Source: Yinghuangia sp035454725 (GTDB lineage Bacteria > Actinomycetota > Actinomycetes > Streptomycetales > Streptomycetaceae). Taken from it: a DNA stretch of 64,000 bases. Both the position numbers and the translations under genes were made by a program. The stretch is from contig NZ_JBPKBI010000003.1 of assembly GCF_051388935.1 (NCBI RefSeq), positions 310,001 through 374,000 on the forward strand. The letters run 5' to 3'. How positions within the stretch are numbered: the stretch's first letter is position 1; each line of letters begins with the position of its first letter. The notes beneath the pieces were generated by a model. It saw only the letters and a program-made list of their open reading frames with translations, did no database searches and was not told the DNA's origin. Below, piece after piece: positions 20,413 through 29,122 of this stretch.

Positions 20413-20731
20413 GGGCGACGGCCTTCCGACGGAGTGCGGTTTTCCGGGCATGCCCGAGACGACCCTCGGGTCATGGAAGCGCAAAGGGAGAGTCTGGCAA
20501 GAGTAACGCCGTTGGGGGGCCGTCTGGTTCCCGGTCCGGCGCTCGGAACGGCAATCGGTTCGGTGATGGGTTCGGTGATGGGTTCGGTGATGGGTTCGGC
20601 GAACCTCGCTCGAACCTCCTGGCGTATGGGCGTATCACGTTTTTTGTCGGTGTCTGATGCGATTTCGGCGACATGTTCCGTCGATCATGGGACGCTGCGC
20701 ACCGAACCAGGAAACTCCGGACGGGGTGACG
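20413..20731. other. Divergent intergenic region with a tandem repeat
   Basis: About 320 bp between dedA and a membrane protein gene. It carries a 12-bp tandem repeat (20557-20600) and a relatively AT-rich stretch around 20625-20665 that is a likely promoter site for the plus-strand gene. No ORF is credible. Confidence 0.5.
20557..20600. repeat. 12-bp tandem repeat, 3.7 copies
   Basis: GGTTCGGTGATG is repeated three times exactly (20557-20592) and followed by a partial copy, GGTTCGGC. It lies between divergent genes and could vary in copy number. Confidence 0.9.
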
Positions 20732-21502
20732 ATGCCGCTCCACCTGCACGACACGTTGGCCGCACTGCCCGCGTGGGCCACGGCGGCCCCACCCGACACA
20801 AGGATCGAGACCGACCCGATCCGGTTGGTGATCGGCTGGATGGTCGGGGCGTTCATCGTCACCTTCCTGATCACCCGCCTGGTCACCCGGATGATCCGGG
20901 CGGGCAAGGGGCCGTTCAGGAACGTCGAGTTCGGCGACAGCGGCCTGCATGTGCACCACCAGGTGTTCGGCATCTTCCTCATGCTGCTCACGGGCGCGGC
21001 GGAGTTCGCGTACCAGCCGAGCGGGTGGGGGGAATCGGCACTGGCCGCGGCGTTCGGAGCGGGTGCGGCGCTGACGCTCGACGAATTCGCGCTGTGGTTC
21101 CATCTTGACGACGTCTACTGGTCGGCTGAGGGCCGCCAGTCGGTCAACGCGGTGCTGATCGCGGCGGCCTGCGGACTTCTGCTGATGCTCGGCGCAAATC
21201 CGTTCGACGTCGGCTCGGGTGACAGTCGGCCGGCCGTGGCCGCGGTGGCGCTGATGAACCTGGCGTTCGCCCTCGCGGCGATCTTCAAGGGCAAGGTGGC
21301 CACGGGGCTCATCGGCGTCCTGATCCCGCTCGTGGCCATCGTGGCGACGCTGCGGATCGCCAAGCCGAACTCACCGTGGGCGCGCCGGCGCTACCCGGAG
21401 GGCTCGCGCAAGCATGCGAAGTCGCTGCGCCGGTTCCCGCCGGGCGAGCGGACGCTGTGGGACCGCGCCAAGGACGCGGTGGGCGGCGCGCCCAGCTCGT
21501 GA
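20732..21502 (+). CDS. Multi-pass membrane protein of unknown function
   Basis: A 256-aa protein with about five to six predicted transmembrane helices (near 28-50, 75-95, 98-118, 133-152, 165-185 and 190-212) and a basic C-terminal tail (RRYPEGSRKHAKSLRRFPPGERTLWDRAKD). Conserved-looking polar stretches VEFGDSGLHVHHQVFG and LTLDEFALWFHLDDVYW hold clustered His and Asp residues that could bind a metal. I do not recognise a named family. Start ATG 20732; a GTG 6 bp upstream is an alternative. Confidence 0.72.
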   Translation: MPLHLHDTLAALPAWATAAPPDTRIETDPIRLVIGWMVGAFIVTFLITRLVTRMIRAGKGPFRNVEFGDSGLHVHHQVFGIFLMLLTGAAEFAYQPSGWGESALAAAFGAGAALTLDEFALWFHLDDVYWSAEGRQSVNAVLIAAACGLLLMLGANPFDVGSGDSRPAVAAVALMNLAFALAAIFKGKVATGLIGVLIPLVAIVATLRIAKPNSPWARRRYPEGSRKHAKSLRRFPPGERTLWDRAKDAVGGAPSS

Positions 21503-21562
21503 CGGCGCCGCCGCAGCCCCGCGCGTCTCGGGCGGCGTCCCACATGCGTCGTCACACGCACC

Positions 21563-22549
21563 TCACAAGTGCGGGATGACCTCCGTTTCCAGCAACTTCA
21601 GGCTCTGCCAGGCGAGTTCGGGTGGGATGCCGCCCATCATCGGGTGGAACAGGCCGAACGCGGCGGCACCCATCGCCTTGAGCTCGTCGACGTACTGCTC
21701 GGGGGTGACGACCCGGTACTGGCCGGTTGCACGCAGGGCCTCGGCGCTGTCCGCGGACGCGTAGCCGCCCACGTCGGTGCCGGAGGTGCCGGCCTCGGCC
21801 ATGATGGCGCCGTACGCGTTGGCCTCGTGCAGCGCGAAGGGCGCTATGCGCTCCCAGTCGGCGTCGGGGTCCTTCGACAAGTGCAGGAATCCCGTGTCGC
21901 CGCCGAAATACGGCCCGGGGTCCTCGTGGCCGAGACTGACCCGCTCGTCGCGGTAGAACTCCCACAGCCCCGGGCTGGACGGCAGGAACCCGTCCGCGAT
22001 GCGGGCCGCGCGCCGCGCGGCGGCCTCCACGCTGCCGCCGAGCACGATCGGCGGGCCGCCGGGCTGGAACGGGGCCGGGGTGACCCGGACCGTCCGGCCG
22101 CGGAACTCGAACGGCTCACCGGTCCAGGCGGCACGCAACGTGTGCACCATCTCGGTGGTGAGCCTTGCGCGGTCCTTCGGCGAACGGTCGAACATCGCGA
22201 ACTCGTCGCCCGCGTAACCGTTCGCGAGGACGACGCCGACCCGGCCGCGGCTGATCAGGTCGACGACGGCGATCTCCTCGGCCATGTGCAGGGGATCGTG
22301 CAGCGGCGCGGGGATGGCGGCGATGTTGACGAGCATGTTCGTCGTCCGCGCGGCGATCGCCGCGGCCAGGGGCAGCGGGCGCGGGAGGTAGCCGTCGGCG
22401 GCCCCGTGGTGCTCGGACAGCACCACCATCATGAAACCGCGGTCCTCGGCCCAGGCGACCATGTCCAGGGCGGCGGCGTAGCGCTCGGCCATGGCGGTGC
22501 CGGCGAAGTCCGGATTGCGTAAATCGAAGCGGAGCGCGAAGACGGCCAT
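21563..22549 (-). CDS. LLM-class (luciferase-like) flavin-dependent oxidoreductase
   Basis: The 328-aa protein has the bacterial luciferase TIM-barrel pattern: FALRFDLRNPDFAG, a helix AALDMVAWAEDRGFMMVVLSEHHGAADGYLP, and VDLISRGRVGVVLANGY. Actinobacterial members use FMN or F420. The substrate is unknown. The ATG has GGGAGA upstream. It stands alone between a membrane protein gene and the ldt terminator. Confidence 0.85.
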   Translation of the reverse strand: MAVFALRFDLRNPDFAGTAMAERYAAALDMVAWAEDRGFMMVVLSEHHGAADGYLPRPLPLAAAIAARTTNMLVNIAAIPAPLHDPLHMAEEIAVVDLISRGRVGVVLANGYAGDEFAMFDRSPKDRARLTTEMVHTLRAAWTGEPFEFRGRTVRVTPAPFQPGGPPIVLGGSVEAAARRAARIADGFLPSSPGLWEFYRDERVSLGHEDPGPYFGGDTGFLHLSKDPDADWERIAPFALHEANAYGAIMAEAGTSGTDVGGYASADSAEALRATGQYRVVTPEQYVDELKAMGAAAFGLFHPMMGGIPPELAWQSLKLLETEVIPHL

Positions 22550-22673
22550 GCGGGTCTCCCGGTGCGGGTCGGGGCGCGGGTGCGGGTGCCGTGCGGACGC
22601 CGCGCCCGAGACTGCGGACGCACGGCATCTGATGGCCCGTCAGGTTACCTGAGGGAAAGCGCTCCGGAAATGC

Positions 22674-22703
22674 GTGTGGGCGGTGCCATGGCACCGCCCA
22701 CAC
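22674..22703 (-). terminator. Terminator downstream of the L,D-transpeptidase gene
   Basis: A 30-bp perfect palindrome (GTGTGGGCGGTGCC / GGCACCGCCCACAC around a central AT) lies 32 bp beyond the ldt stop. The high G+C and perfect symmetry fit a strong terminator; on the minus strand only a short T-rich stretch follows. Confidence 0.75.
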
Positions 22704-22735
22704 AATTTCTCCCCCGGCCGCGGCCGAAGATCCCG

Positions 22736-23509
22736 CTACGAGCGGTAGACGATCACCTTGTCGCCGATGCGCGACTCGTTGAACAGCTTTTGGATCAGAG
22801 GCTTGTTGCGGACGTTCACACAACCGTGCGATGCGCCGTTGTAACCGTTGGCCGCGAAATCCGGCGAGTAGTGGACCGCCTGACCGCCGCTGAAGAACAT
22901 CGCGTACGGCATCGGGGTGTGGTAAATCGTCGACACGTGGTCCCGCGACTTCTGGAACACACTGAACGCGCCCTCACGGGTGGGCAGTTCCTTGGAGCCG
23001 AAGCGAACCTCGAACGAGTACTGCGGCACTCCGTCGATGACCCAGGTCAGCTTGCTCGTCGTCTTGTCGATGCACATCGCGCGACCCGTCATGCAGCGCG
23101 GGTCGAGACCCGCGACCGGCTTGACCGGGGGCTTGCTCGTCGTCGGCTTGGTGGTGGACGGCTTGGTCGACGGCTTGGTCGTCGTCGGCTTGCTCGTCGT
23201 GGGCTTCGTCGTGGCGGGCTTGCTCGTGGAGGGCTTGGCAGTCGGCGACTTCGACGGTGCCGCCGAGGTCGCGGGGGTCGTGCTCGGCGCGGCCGAGCTC
23301 GGGATCGCACTGGGGGACGCGCTGCTCGGGGCGGCGCTCGACGGCGCCGGCTCGGTGGGCACCGGCGCGGCGGACGACGACGGGGCGGCGGGGGCGGTCG
23401 CGGCCACGTTGGCCTTGTCTTCATCGCCGCCGGACGAACCGGAGCTGCACGCCGAGGCGGCCAACACGACGGCCACCGCCGCGGCCAAAGTTATGCGCTT
23501 CTTCTTCAA
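22736..23509 (-). CDS. L,D-transpeptidase lipoprotein (YkuD domain)
   Basis: The 257-aa protein starts at TTG (GAAGGG 10 nt upstream) and has a signal peptide with lipobox-like AASAC at C21, placing it on the outer face of the membrane. Residues about 30-135 are a Ser/Pro/Ala then Thr/Lys/Pro repeat spacer (KPTTSKP units) that can span the cell wall. The C-terminal YkuD domain has SHGCVNVR (H228, C230), the catalytic Cys motif that makes 3-3 cross-links or attaches proteins in peptidoglycan. Beta-lactams other than carbapenems spare this class. A terminator follows at 22674-22703. Confidence 0.9.
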   Translation of the reverse strand: MKKKRITLAAAVAVVLAASACSSGSSGGDEDKANVAATAPAAPSSSAAPVPTEPAPSSAAPSSASPSAIPSSAAPSTTPATSAAPSKSPTAKPSTSKPATTKPTTSKPTTTKPSTKPSTTKPTTSKPPVKPVAGLDPRCMTGRAMCIDKTTSKLTWVIDGVPQYSFEVRFGSKELPTREGAFSVFQKSRDHVSTIYHTPMPYAMFFSGGQAVHYSPDFAANGYNGASHGCVNVRNKPLIQKLFNESRIGDKVIVYRS

Positions 23510-23671
23510 GTCCGTCCAGCCCTTCTGATTCCTACACGACCTCGCCCGGGTTGCTTACGCCCGATTGACGCCGCGGAGAGGATCGCGGGTTGCACGCCTT
23601 ATGTCTCAGGTGTGTCACTGCGGAAAAAGATGGCACGACGGGCAGTTGGCGCGGTGTGCCATGAGGGTTCG

Positions 23672-24562
23672 TCAGGTCTCCAGCGGCAGCAGTTCCTCAG
23701 TGAATTCCGCGAGGAATTCCGACCACGACCCAGGCGGGGTCGCCGGGCGGATGACGAACTTGCTGATTCCCCCGTCGACGCACGCCCGGATCATTCGGCG
23801 GGCCGCTTCCCAACCATTCGGGATCAGTTCGTCGGCGGCGACGTCCGGGCGGCGTTCGCGCAAACCGCGCAGCAGAGCTTCGGGGGCGTCGCCGAAGGCC
23901 ACCGGCAGGCTGAGGCCGAAGTGGTCGTCGTCCACGACGCGACCGGCCTCCGCCGCCGCGGCTTCGATCACGGTACGCCCGGCCGCCGCCTCCGCCGCCG
24001 TGACGCCTGCCGCGAGCCAGCCGTCCGCGAGCCGCCCGACACGCCGCAGTGCGGCGGGGCCGCCGCCGCCCAGCCAGAGGTCCAACTTGCGTGCCGGGCG
24101 CGGGCGTACGGTCATGCCCTCGCAGCGGTACCAGGTGCCCTCGAACGTGACGGCCTCCTCGTCGAGGAGCCTTCGTACCAGCGTCAGGGCCTCGTCGAAG
24201 ACATCGCCGCGGCGACCGGGGACGGGGAACGACGGTCGCTCGAACGCACGTGCGTGTTGCAGTCCGAACGCGGGGAGGATGCGGCCCGGCGCGAGGTCGG
24301 CGAGGGTCGCCAGTTCCTTGGCGACCGCCACGGGGTTGCGCCCGGGAAGCACCGAGACGCCCGTGCCGAGTTTGAGGCGGGTCGTGCGGCCCGCGGCGAA
24401 GGCCATGCCGACGTGCGGATCGGGAAGATCCGCGGTAACGGTGTCGGGCAGCCACAGCGAGTCGACGGCCAGCTTTTCGCAGAGGTCGACAATGCCCGCG
24501 AAGGTCAGGTCGTCGTCGTCGACGGCGCGCGGGCCGAGGCCTATGCCGATGCGTATCTTCAC
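23672..24562 (-). CDS. LLM-class F420-dependent-type oxidoreductase
   Basis: The 296-aa luciferase-like protein has MKIRIGIGLGPR at the start, DSLWLPDTVTADLPDPHVGMAFAAGRTTRLKLGTGVSVLPGRNPVAVAKELATLADLAPGR, and a C-terminal ISKFVIRPATPPGSWSEFLAEFTEELLP. These features fit actinobacterial F420-dependent members more than FMN monooxygenases, though cofactor choice is inference. The start is GTG. It is unrelated in sequence to the other LLM gene of the window except for the fold. Confidence 0.82.
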   Translation of the reverse strand: MKIRIGIGLGPRAVDDDDLTFAGIVDLCEKLAVDSLWLPDTVTADLPDPHVGMAFAAGRTTRLKLGTGVSVLPGRNPVAVAKELATLADLAPGRILPAFGLQHARAFERPSFPVPGRRGDVFDEALTLVRRLLDEEAVTFEGTWYRCEGMTVRPRPARKLDLWLGGGGPAALRRVGRLADGWLAAGVTAAEAAAGRTVIEAAAAEAGRVVDDDHFGLSLPVAFGDAPEALLRGLRERRPDVAADELIPNGWEAARRMIRACVDGGISKFVIRPATPPGSWSEFLAEFTEELLPLET

Positions 24563-24978
24563 CGGAACACCGTTGCCCCGGACTGACAGATCGTCAACCG
24601 CCGTCGAGGCGGGGCCGAATGACCGCGCGGACGGGCCGGGAGCCGGGCGCGGCCCGTCGCGGCTGACGCGTCGGAAGCCCGGGCCTTACCCCGGCCGCCC
24701 CTCGGCGGCAACTCCGCGGCGGCTCGACGGCAACTCCGCTTGCAGGCCTTCGACAGCGGGACCGGATCGTCCAACTCGCCAGGAAAGTTCCTCAATGTCC
24801 ACTTAGGATCAGACCAGATCGCACATGAGCGCTATCCGTGAGCGACCGTCGCCTTTTCGACTCGTTTGGCGCATTCGCTCCTGGTTAGCCGTCAGAAGTA
24901 ACGGCAAGGCACCAAGGCACGGTACGGACGGTCCACGCGACCCCCGCGGCCTTCACCCCCCGACCTCAGGCGGCGCAC
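24563..24978. other. 416-bp intergenic region, no gene seen
   Basis: Lies between the divergent LLM oxidoreductase and a small membrane protein gene. The stretch from about 24780 to 24900 has lower G+C than its surroundings and probably contains promoters. Frames through it give Arg/Pro/Ala strings only. I see no terminator, repeat or riboswitch that I can name. Confidence 0.45.
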
Positions 24979-25398
24979 ATGTACCTCGTCTTCGCCCTCT
25001 TGGCCCCGATCGCCATGTTCGGACTCCTGCCGGGACTCGCGTGGTTCGAAGAACGCATGCTCGGCCCCGCTACCTCGCGGAAGCCGGACGCCACACCCGA
25101 TTCCACACCCGATGCCGCGGCCGATACCGCCGACACCGCCGAGACCACGACGGCTGCGGCACCGACCGCGCGGCCGAGCCGGGTCGTCCCGGCCGCCGCA
25201 CCGCTCCGCCCCTCCCCTATCCCGCTCCAGCCGGGACAGTCCACGCTCGCGCTGCCGGTCACGCCGCTGACCGCCCTGCCGGACCCGGCGCCGCGACATC
25301 CGGGACACCGCGCCGTACGGCACACGACCGGCAGGGCCTCGCAACACCACCGGCAGCGGCACACGCTCAAGCGCCGCCGCGGCCTGCGGGCGGCATGA
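24979..25398 (+). CDS. Small single-pass membrane protein with Pro/Thr/Ala-rich tail
   Basis: A 139-aa protein with one N-terminal transmembrane helix (MYLVFALLAPIAMFGLLPGLAWFEERMLG, residues about 2-22), then a Thr/Asp/Ala-rich and Pro-rich linker, and a basic His/Arg-rich end (HRQRHTLKRRRGLRAA). Short proteins with this same helix and EER motif are common in streptomycetes, but none has a known role. Not in an obvious operon. Confidence 0.6.
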   Translation: MYLVFALLAPIAMFGLLPGLAWFEERMLGPATSRKPDATPDSTPDAAADTADTAETTTAAAPTARPSRVVPAAAPLRPSPIPLQPGQSTLALPVTPLTALPDPAPRHPGHRAVRHTTGRASQHHRQRHTLKRRRGLRAA

Positions 25399-25468
25399 CA
25401 GCCGACACGGCGCAGATCTCCCCGGCGCCCGGTCTCCCGCCGAAATCCGGCAGGGGCCGGGCGCCGAT

Positions 25469-26323
25469 TCACGTCCGGCCGCCGAGCTCCCGCTCGATCC
25501 ACGCGACACCGAAGTCGACGACTTCCGCGGCCTCGAACAAATGGCTCTCCGCCGCGCCCACCAAGCCGCGTCGCCCGATGCCCGCCGTGACCATGTCGCC
25601 GGCGATCACGTCGAACGGGTCCCGGCCCTCGGGGACGACCCCGGAGTAGTCGAACGCGCCGTTCTCGGAATCGATGTCGCGGAACCGCCGCCACGTGCGG
25701 CGTCCGTCGACGAAGATCGGCTGCTCGTACTCCACGAACCGCTTCCCGGGCGCCTCGGCCAAGGCCTCCGCGTGATGCAGCACGGTGAGCGTGTCGAGCG
25801 GAGCACCAAGCATCAGCACCTTGCCGTCGCACGCGACCAGGCGGGCCAGCGGGCTGTCCGGCCCGTGCGGGTCGTCCCAGGGGTGGTCGTCCATGAGCGC
25901 GCCCGCCGCCGGGCCGAGGGCGGCGAAACTCACGTCCGGGTGGCGGCTGCGCACGGCTCCCGGTCGGCGGCGCAAGGCCTCCGGAAGGCGGCCGTTGGAG
26001 CTGTCGGCCTGGCTGACGACCGGGTCGTAGGCGGGGTGCTCCGCCCGCACGGCGTCCTGCCAGGGCTGCGGCCACGTCGTGAAGTCGTACGGCGGCGCGT
26101 CGTTCCAACCGCAGGTGACCATCAGCGTGCCCGCGGCCCCCACGGCGTCGCGGAGTGCGTCGATGACGGTCGGCGGGCCGCCCGCCACGTAGCCGATCGC
26201 GGACATCCGCGTGTGGAACATCACCACGTCGCCATCGGTCACCCCGAGAGCGGTCAGGTCGGCGGCGAGCCGCCCTCGGGTCACCGGGCCACCGGAGCGG
26301 GTGAGCAGGGTTCTCTCGTCCAT
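25469..26323 (-). CDS. AAC(3)-type aminoglycoside N-acetyltransferase
   Basis: The 284-aa protein matches the antibiotic N-acetyltransferase family (AAC(3)/YokD): DLTALGVTDGDVVMFHTRMSAIGYVAGGPPTVIDALRDAVGAAGTLMV, then the substrate-site region RRRPGAVRSRHPDVSFAALGPAA and HPWDDPHGPDSPLARLV with KVLMLGAPLDTLTVLHHAE. The family acetylates the 3-amino group of deoxystreptamine using acetyl-CoA, though chromosomal members may serve other substrates. No antibiotic cluster is next to it. It is divergent from the zinc dehydrogenase gene (265-bp gap). I cannot judge its substrate range. Confidence 0.82.
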   Translation of the reverse strand: MDERTLLTRSGGPVTRGRLAADLTALGVTDGDVVMFHTRMSAIGYVAGGPPTVIDALRDAVGAAGTLMVTCGWNDAPPYDFTTWPQPWQDAVRAEHPAYDPVVSQADSSNGRLPEALRRRPGAVRSRHPDVSFAALGPAAGALMDDHPWDDPHGPDSPLARLVACDGKVLMLGAPLDTLTVLHHAEALAEAPGKRFVEYEQPIFVDGRRTWRRFRDIDSENGAFDYSGVVPEGRDPFDVIAGDMVTAGIGRRGLVGAAESHLFEAAEVVDFGVAWIERELGGRT

Positions 26324-26588
26324 GGCCGCGAAGTTAACCGGGGCACGGCCGGACGTGAACAGGTTTTCGGAATACCCGGCCCTACACCCGCGCGGTCCGT
26401 GCCGCAACCGGACGGGCCGCACGGAGCAGCGCGTTTGGCGGACGGCCGACCGGACAGCCGAAGGAGTGATCCGACCGCGCGGGCCGCAGGCGGTGGCCTG
26501 CTCGGAAGGCCGGGCGGCGTGCCGAAAACGACGAATCGGCGGGGCCACCGCGCCACCGCGACGGAACCGCGACAGAACAGGACCCGAC

Positions 26589-27770
26589 ATGAAGGCCCTC
26601 ACCTGGCAAGGCCGCCGGGACGTACGTGTCGAGGACGTCCCCGATCCCGTGATCCAAGACGCGACCGACGCGGTCGTCCGGGTCACCTCGACCGGCCTCT
26701 GCGGCTCGGACCTGCATTTGTACGAGGTCCTCGGCCCGTTCCTGACCCCCGGCGACATCTTGGGCCACGAGGCGATGGGGGTCGTCGAGGAAGTCGGGTC
26801 GGGTGTGACGTCGCTGCGTGCGGGCGACCGCGTGGTCGTTCCGTTCAATGTGGCGTGCGGAACCTGCCGCATGTGTGCGTCGGGACTCCAGTCGCAGTGC
26901 GAGACAACGCAGAACCACAGTCAGGGCACCGGCGGGTCGCTCTTCGGCTACACCCGGCTGTACGGACAAGTGCCGGGCGGCCAGGCGGAGTTCGTGCGCG
27001 TGCCGTTCGCCGACCATCTTCCGGTCAAGGTCCCGGAGGGGCCGCCCGACGACCGGTTCGTGTTCCTGTCCGATGTGCTGCCCACCGCGTGGCAGGCCGT
27101 CGACTACGCCGCGATCCCCAAGGGCGGCACGCTCGCCGTCCTGGGCCTCGGCCCGATCGGCGACATGGCCGCCCGCATCGCCCTGCTCCAGGGAGCCGAA
27201 CGCGTGTTCGGCGTCGATCTGGTGCCGGAACGCCTGCACCGCGCCGCCGCGCGCGGCGTGGAGGCGCTGGACCTGCGCGACCACGACGACATCGCGGAGA
27301 CCGTGCGGTCGATGACCGACGGGCGCGGCCCGGACGCGGTCATCGACGCGGTCGGCATGGAGGCGCACGGAGCGCCGGTCGCCAAGGCCGCGCAACAGGC
27401 CACCGCGCTGCTGCCGAACGCGCTCGCCGCGAAAATGATGCGCAAGGCGGGCGTCGACCGGCTGAGCGCCCTCTACACCGCGATCGACATGGTGCGGCGC
27501 GGCGGCACGATCTCGGTCGTGGGCGTCTACGGGGGTATGACCGATCCCCTGCCGATGCTCACGATGTTCGACAAGCAGATCCAATTGCGCATGGGGCAGG
27601 CCAACGTGCGCCGCTGGGTCGACGACCTCATGCCGCTGCTGAGCGACGACGACCCGCTCGGCACCGAGCAGTTCGCCACGCACCATGTGCCGCTGGCGCA
27701 GGCGGCGGAGGCGTACGAGATGTTCCAGGCAAAGCGCGACGGCGCGGTCAAAGTCGTCATGCAGCCGTGA
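26589..27770 (+). CDS. Zinc-dependent alcohol / formaldehyde dehydrogenase-like protein
   Basis: A 393-aa medium-chain dehydrogenase. Catalytic zinc ligands C38 and H60-E61 lie in STGLCGSD and LGHEAMG; the structural zinc loop has C90, C93, C96 and C104. The Rossmann motif is LAVLGLGPIGDMAARIA. The extended length and the FVFLSDVLPTAWQAVDYA segment resemble the glutathione-independent formaldehyde dehydrogenase group, where NAD is often bound permanently. AGGA precedes the ATG. DUF4235 starts 25 bp downstream and a di-iron-type oxidase overlaps that, so it is probably a three-gene operon. Confidence 0.85.
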   Translation: MKALTWQGRRDVRVEDVPDPVIQDATDAVVRVTSTGLCGSDLHLYEVLGPFLTPGDILGHEAMGVVEEVGSGVTSLRAGDRVVVPFNVACGTCRMCASGLQSQCETTQNHSQGTGGSLFGYTRLYGQVPGGQAEFVRVPFADHLPVKVPEGPPDDRFVFLSDVLPTAWQAVDYAAIPKGGTLAVLGLGPIGDMAARIALLQGAERVFGVDLVPERLHRAAARGVEALDLRDHDDIAETVRSMTDGRGPDAVIDAVGMEAHGAPVAKAAQQATALLPNALAAKMMRKAGVDRLSALYTAIDMVRRGGTISVVGVYGGMTDPLPMLTMFDKQIQLRMGQANVRRWVDDLMPLLSDDDPLGTEQFATHHVPLAQAAEAYEMFQAKRDGAVKVVMQP

Positions 27771-27795
27771 GCCGTGGCGGCCCGAAGGAGGCGAA

Positions 27796-28062
27796 ATGAA
27801 CGCATCCAAGATCGCGTACAAGCCCGTCGGCATGGTGCTGGGCGCAGTTGGCGGCGCGCTGGCCGGCGCGGTCTTCAAGCAGGTGTGGAAGGCCGTCGGC
27901 TACGAGGAGGACGCGCCGGACGCCACCGACGAGGAGCGGACCTGGGGTGAAGTGCTGCTCGCGGCGGCGATCCAGGGCGCGATCTTCGCGTTCGTCAAGG
28001 CGGCCGTCGATCGGGGCGGCGCGGCCGCGACGCGGCGCATGACCGGTGTCTGGCCGGGATGA
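27796..28062 (+). CDS. DUF4235 small membrane protein
   Basis: An 88-aa protein with two hydrophobic helices (about 9-27 and 50-68) joined by an acidic loop (YEEDAPDATDEERTWGE), the DUF4235 pattern: KPVGMVLGAVGGALAGAVFKQVWK then WGEVLLAAAIQGAIFAFVKAAVDRGGA. A perfect GAAGGAGG precedes the ATG. Its stop overlaps the start of the next gene (ATGA), so it is coupled to the heme-oxygenase-like protein. Function unknown. Confidence 0.88.
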   Translation: MNASKIAYKPVGMVLGAVGGALAGAVFKQVWKAVGYEEDAPDATDEERTWGEVLLAAAIQGAIFAFVKAAVDRGGAAATRRMTGVWPG

Positions 28063-29066
28063 CGGGAACGCTGACTGTGACGACCGAGAAGTTGCCGCGC
28101 CCGCGGGGCGTGGTTTCCGAAGCTGTGTTCGAGGCGTTGCGGTCGCCGGCCGGCGGCGGCGTGGCGGCCGTGCCGACCGAACGGCTCGATCCGTGGGGCG
28201 ACGACCTGCACTTGGCGTTGTACGCCTGCCACGAGTTGCACTACCGGTCGTTTCCCGGCGTCGATCCGGAGTGGGAGTGGGACATCGCCCTGCTCGATCT
28301 GCGCGCACGGCTGGAGGCCCGGTTTCTGGACGCGCTGCGGAGCGAATGCGGCAGCGGGTCCGAGGCGGCGGACGACGTTGAGGCCGCGTTGGCGCCGCTG
28401 TTGTACGCCGAGCCGGCGGACGGCACCGGCGTTTCGCATTACCTCCTCGCCAGGCCGGACCTCGAACGATTCCGCGAGTATGTGACGCACCGCTCGATCT
28501 ACCACCTCAAAGAGGCCGACCCGCACTCCCTGCTCATTTCCCGGCTCAACGGGCGGGCGAAGGCAGCGGTGGTCACCGTGGAGTTCGACGAGTACGGGGG
28601 CGGGCGGGCCGAGCGCATGCACTCCGCGCTGTTCGCCGACCTGATGCGCGGGCTGGGCCTCGATGCGACGTACGGCGCGTACCTCGACCGGGCGCCGGCG
28701 CCGATGCTCGCAGTGGTCAATCTGATGTCGACATTCGGCTGGCACCGGGCGCGGCGCGGCATGATGGTCGGCCATTTCGCCGCGGCGGAAGCGGGCACGC
28801 CGCCGAGCGCGGCACGGCTCGCGAAGGCGGTCGAGGCCCTCGGCATCGAGGACCCGGCCTGCACGCTGTTCTTCACCGAACACGTCGAGGCAGACGCGGT
28901 GCACGAACAGCTCATGCGCCGCGAGGTGATCGGGGGGCTGCTGGACGAGGACCCCAACCTGGCCGCCGACATCGTCTTCGGCGTGCACGCGACGGGGCGG
29001 GTCGAGGAGCGGTTCGCCGAACATGTGATCGGTGCCTGGGAATCGGGGCGGTCGTCGCTCTTGTAG
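28059..29066 (+). CDS. Heme-oxygenase-like di-iron (iron-containing redox) family protein
   Basis: The 335-aa protein is all-helical with the heme-oxygenase-like fold pattern of the 'iron-containing redox enzyme' group (Haem_oxygenas_2). Candidate metal ligands lie in CHELHYRSFPG, TVEFDEYGGGRAERMHSALFADLM, and FTEHVEADAVHEQL. Family members include oxygen-activating di-iron oxidases and oxygenases; the substrate here is unknown. The start overlaps the DUF4235 stop (ATGA). In related genomes this family often sits beside CDGSH and HemK2-like methyltransferase genes; here those lie on the opposite strand, converging on it. Confidence 0.82.
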   Translation: MTGTLTVTTEKLPRPRGVVSEAVFEALRSPAGGGVAAVPTERLDPWGDDLHLALYACHELHYRSFPGVDPEWEWDIALLDLRARLEARFLDALRSECGSGSEAADDVEAALAPLLYAEPADGTGVSHYLLARPDLERFREYVTHRSIYHLKEADPHSLLISRLNGRAKAAVVTVEFDEYGGGRAERMHSALFADLMRGLGLDATYGAYLDRAPAPMLAVVNLMSTFGWHRARRGMMVGHFAAAEAGTPPSAARLAKAVEALGIEDPACTLFFTEHVEADAVHEQLMRREVIGGLLDEDPNLAADIVFGVHATGRVEERFAEHVIGAWESGRSSLL

Positions 29067-29105
29067 GTCGAGACAGTCGAGATTGGTCGAGATTGGTCGA
29101 GACAG
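29067..29105. repeat. Short tandem repeat of about 10 bp, four copies
   Basis: Immediately after the stop of the di-iron protein gene, GTCGAGATTG-type units occur four times (two exact, two as GTCGAGACA and GTCGAGACAG). The block separates two convergent genes; it contains no strong hairpin. Confidence 0.8.
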
Positions 29106-29122
29106 GAGCCGGCCTCGACGGC

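Noticed and set aside
23089..23424. Low-complexity frames around the transpeptidase spacer considered as separate genes
   Set aside because: They are other-frame readings of the Thr/Lys/Pro repeat.
24825..24978. Possible riboswitch or short ORF upstream of the small membrane protein
   Set aside because: No known riboswitch core recognised and the frame runs into the real gene out of phase.
25469..26323. AAC(3)-type gene considered as part of an aminoglycoside biosynthetic cluster
   Set aside because: No biosynthetic genes (for example 2-deoxystreptamine synthesis) lie in the window.
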